Below are positions 5,460 through 6,761 of a DNA stretch of 6,761 nucleotides, in pieces. The stretch lies in contig JAUVPN010000148.1 of NCBI GenBank assembly GCA_030598645.1, positions 1-6,761 on the forward strand, read 5' to 3'. Made by a program: the position numbers and the translations under genes. The stretch comes from Hyphomicrobium sp. Lineage in GTDB: Bacteria > Pseudomonadota > Alphaproteobacteria > Rhizobiales > Hyphomicrobiaceae. The notes beneath the pieces were generated by a model. The model was not told where the DNA came from and did no database searches. It was given only the letters and a program-made list of their open reading frames with translations. How positions within the stretch are numbered: the first letter of the stretch is position 1; the number at the start of each line of letters is the position of its first letter.

Positions 5460-6187
5460 AGCTCTTCACCAAGTTCAGCGATTTCGTCCAATCTTTCACG
5501 ATCATGAATGGTGATCTGATTGCGAGACTGGGTCAGCAGTCCCTCGTCTGCCCAGCGGCCAAGTATCTTGTTGAGGCTCTCGCGAGACATCACGGCCCAA
5601 CGCGCCAGCTCGCCCTGGGTCAGATTGATGGAAAGCACAACACCCTGAGCAGTCTCCCCACCATAATCAAGGCAGAGATGAACGAGAATTCGGGCGAGAC
5701 GCTCGGGCGCTGTTCGCAACGCTGAATCCTCCATCCGCGCGCTGACCCAGCGCAGCCGCTCGCAAAGGAAACCAATGACGTTTAGAGCGAGTTCGGGATC
5801 GCGACGAAGAGCGTCAAAGAATGACCGGCGATTAATTACCAGAAGTTCTGAGGCGTCCATCCCAGAGGCGCTTGCCGTACGCTCGCTACCGTCGAGCAAG
5901 CCAATCTCACCAAAGATGGCTCCGGGTGTAAGCACATTGAGGGTGATTTCTGCACCGGCAGCAGAGACCGTCCAAATACGCACCCGACCCGAGAACACCA
6001 CATACATTGCGTTGGAGGGATCGCAGGCGCTAAAAAGCTGCTCGCCTTTAGCCAGACGGAGCCGTTGCGACTGTCGCGTCAAGCTTTCAAGAGTGGTCTC
6101 GGATATCCCTTCGAACAGCACAAGGCTCTTCAGTTCAATCCGCGAACCACTAGGTCGCGGTGTGTTGGATGAGGGGGCTGAGCACAT
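5456..6187 (-). CDS. Crp/Fnr family transcriptional regulator with cyclic-nucleotide-binding residues
   Basis: A 243-residue protein on the minus strand; AAGG lies seven bases before the ATG. The N-terminal cyclic-nucleotide-binding beta roll spans about 20-140. Its phosphate-binding cassette FGEIGLLDGSERTASA (92-107) keeps the equivalents of E. coli Crp E72, R82 and S83 as E94, R103 and T104, so cAMP or cGMP binding is plausible. A dimerisation helix runs about 136-155. The winged helix-turn-helix is at 189-217 (LTQGELARWAVMSRESLNKI), with the SRES recognition helix typical of the family, and the length is normal. The N-terminus has no cysteine cluster of the Fnr iron-sulfur type (C2 alone, C56, C142), so it is unlikely to be an oxygen sensor. 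It converges on the cyclase gene and is a natural reader of a cyclic nucleotide. Perfect CRP-type sites at 124-139 and 6379-6394 are likely targets. A TGTGA half-site at 6243-6247 lies in its own upstream region. Confidence 0.92.
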   Translation of the reverse strand: MCSAPSSNTPRPSGSRIELKSLVLFEGISETTLESLTRQSQRLRLAKGEQLFSACDPSNAMYVVFSGRVRIWTVSAAGAEITLNVLTPGAIFGEIGLLDGSERTASASGMDASELLVINRRSFFDALRRDPELALNVIGFLCERLRWVSARMEDSALRTAPERLARILVHLCLDYGGETAQGVVLSINLTQGELARWAVMSRESLNKILGRWADEGLLTQSRNQITIHDRERLDEIAELGEEL

Positions 6188-6378
6188 GGGCGTACCTTAG
6201 CATTCGTGCTTTCGCTGAGCATAAGCAAGCCCCCTGTCATTATGTGATTGTCCCGCTTCAACGGCTCAAGGTCCAGCAGCTTTTGCTGACACGAAGCCGC
6301 GGGCGGCGCACCAATGTGTGGGTTGTTCGATGGCAGAGAAAGCGTAATTGGTGAATTTTCCTAAGAATTGAGCCTCCT

Positions 6379-6394
6379 TGTGAGACAGATCACA
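6379..6394. promoter_or_regulatory. CRP-type operator TGTGA-N6-TCACA
   Basis: TGTGAGACAGATCACA matches the Crp core exactly in both half-sites. Its centre is 6386.5. A TAAGAT hexamer at 6416-6421 implies a start at 6428, placing the site at -41.5, the classical class II activation position. It is upstream of the acidic-protein gene (6503) and about 190 bp from the Crp start codon on the other side. Confidence 0.75.
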
Positions 6395-6415
6395 CGTTGT
6401 CGTCCCAGCGCACTG

Positions 6416-6421
6416 TAAGAT
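6416..6421 (+). promoter_or_regulatory. -10 hexamer of a putative class II CRP-dependent promoter
   Basis: TAAGAT keeps T-12, A-11, A-8 and T-7 of the sigma70 consensus. No good -35 lies at 17 bp (that place is occupied by the CRP-type site), as expected for an activator-dependent promoter. The implied leader is about 75 bases. Confidence 0.45.
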
Positions 6422-6502
6422 TGGCTAATTCAACAGCCTGCTAGAGGACCTGACTACGCATAGTCTGAGCACTCCGAGCAGGAAAATTGACGGGAAAAGC
6501 AG

Positions 6503-6761
6503 ATGCAATCCGAATACGACTTGTTTCCTCATAGCGAAACCTCGAAGGGCGCTTCGGAGGATGGCGAGCAAGCGAACTGGTCAGAGGAAACCGGTTTTCG
6601 CCGAGACGAAGACTGGCGCAACCACGTGCGACCGCTTCATGATCAGTACTCAACGAATGATGATAAAAAAGATGGGGTAGAACTCACTGCTGACGACGTC
6701 GGCTCACAGAAGGACGCGCACAAGCGATCCGCCGAGGATAACGCTTTGGATGAAGGTTCAG
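6503..6761 (+). CDS. N-terminal part of a highly acidic hydrophilic protein (partial)
   Basis: The frame opens with ATG at 6503, has no stop to the window edge (86 complete codons) and begins MQSEYDLFPHSETSKGASED. GGGA (6492-6495) about seven bases upstream is a modest ribosome site. About 23 of 86 residues are Asp or Glu against about 10 Lys or Arg. There is no signal peptide or hydrophobic segment, and low-complexity polar composition dominates, so this is probably a disordered N-terminal region ahead of a domain outside the window. I do not recognise the family. The upstream CRP-type class II promoter suggests expression is activated by the neighbouring Crp protein. The antisense frame over the same DNA is a shadow. 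Confidence 0.6.
   Translation, partial: MQSEYDLFPHSETSKGASEDGEQANWSEETGFRRDEDWRNHVRPLHDQYSTNDDKKDGVELTADDVGSQKDAHKRSAEDNALDEGS

Larger units (their letters stand above)
6188..6502. other. Divergent intergenic region between the Crp gene and the acidic-protein gene
   Basis: No gene is supported here. The region contains the CRP-type site and a -10 candidate listed separately, a TGTGA half-site at 6243-6247 about 57 bp upstream of the Crp start codon, and a bulged hairpin GTCcAGCA/TGCTGAC at 6271-6290. No convincing promoter for the Crp gene with standard spacing was found on the minus strand; CATAAT with a distant TTGAGC is the closest, at 19 bp spacing. Confidence 0.6.

Noticed and set aside
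6441..6653. 70-codon minus-strand frame opposite the acidic-protein gene
   Set aside because: It is Arg/Ser rich, as expected for the antisense of an acidic coding sequence, and has no ribosome site.
1..6761. CRISPR array, rRNA, complete IS element or integrase gene
   Set aside because: No regularly spaced repeats, rRNA-like sequence, transposase or recombinase motifs were found.

Overview
The window looks like chromosome or accessory-island DNA of an alphaproteobacterium, most likely a member of the Hyphomicrobiales (Bradyrhizobium/Rhodopseudomonas relatives). Reasons: moderate-to-high GC with relaxed codon use, a heme-HAMP sensor, class III cyclase and Crp/Fnr regulator of the type common in that order, and a small exported-protein domain (CGPRE ... 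WTV ... AAG..W) that I remember mainly from rhizobia. No taxonomic marker is present, so this is inference.

Left part (1-1936): the first 65 bases are the start of a leftward gene with a strong GGAGG ribosome binding site and a perfect CRP-type palindrome upstream. A small CxxC protein (296-502) follows, preceded by a perfect 8-bp inverted repeat. Bases 503-1260 carry no gene I can support, only hairpins. A 169-codon frame (1261-1770) has a recognisable conserved second half fused to a first half that may be antisense relic. Between it and the next gene are two interleaved inverted repeats (A-B-A'-B') and a sigma70-like promoter.

Central signalling cluster (1937-6187): a membrane protein with a periplasmic c-type heme domain and a terminal HAMP but no output domain; a soluble Ser/Thr protein kinase; and a class III nucleotide cyclase homologue lacking several active-site residues. 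All three are co-directional. Convergent to them is a Crp/Fnr regulator that keeps the cyclic-nucleotide contact residues. The kinase tail carries two copies, and the cyclase tail one copy, of the same ~52-residue motif (E/D...AL...GPxA(R/K)...I.NE...F). This suggests that the two enzymes are coupled through a shared adaptor-like domain. The plausible reading is a redox/ligand sensor -> kinase -> cyclase -> Crp pathway.

The convergent stop codons of cyclase and Crp are separated by a ~206-bp element with perfect 18-bp terminal inverted repeats flanked by TA inside CTAG, as expected for an IS630/Tc1-mariner-type MITE. Removing it on paper restores a 4-bp stop-stop overlap of the two genes.

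Right part (6188-6761): an intergenic region holds a second perfect CRP-type site (TGTGA-N6-TCACA). A TAAGAT -10 hexamer lies at exactly class II spacing from it, ahead of a very acidic partial gene that runs off the window. The signalling cluster therefore sits between two CRP-type sites, each placed to drive a gene reading outward.
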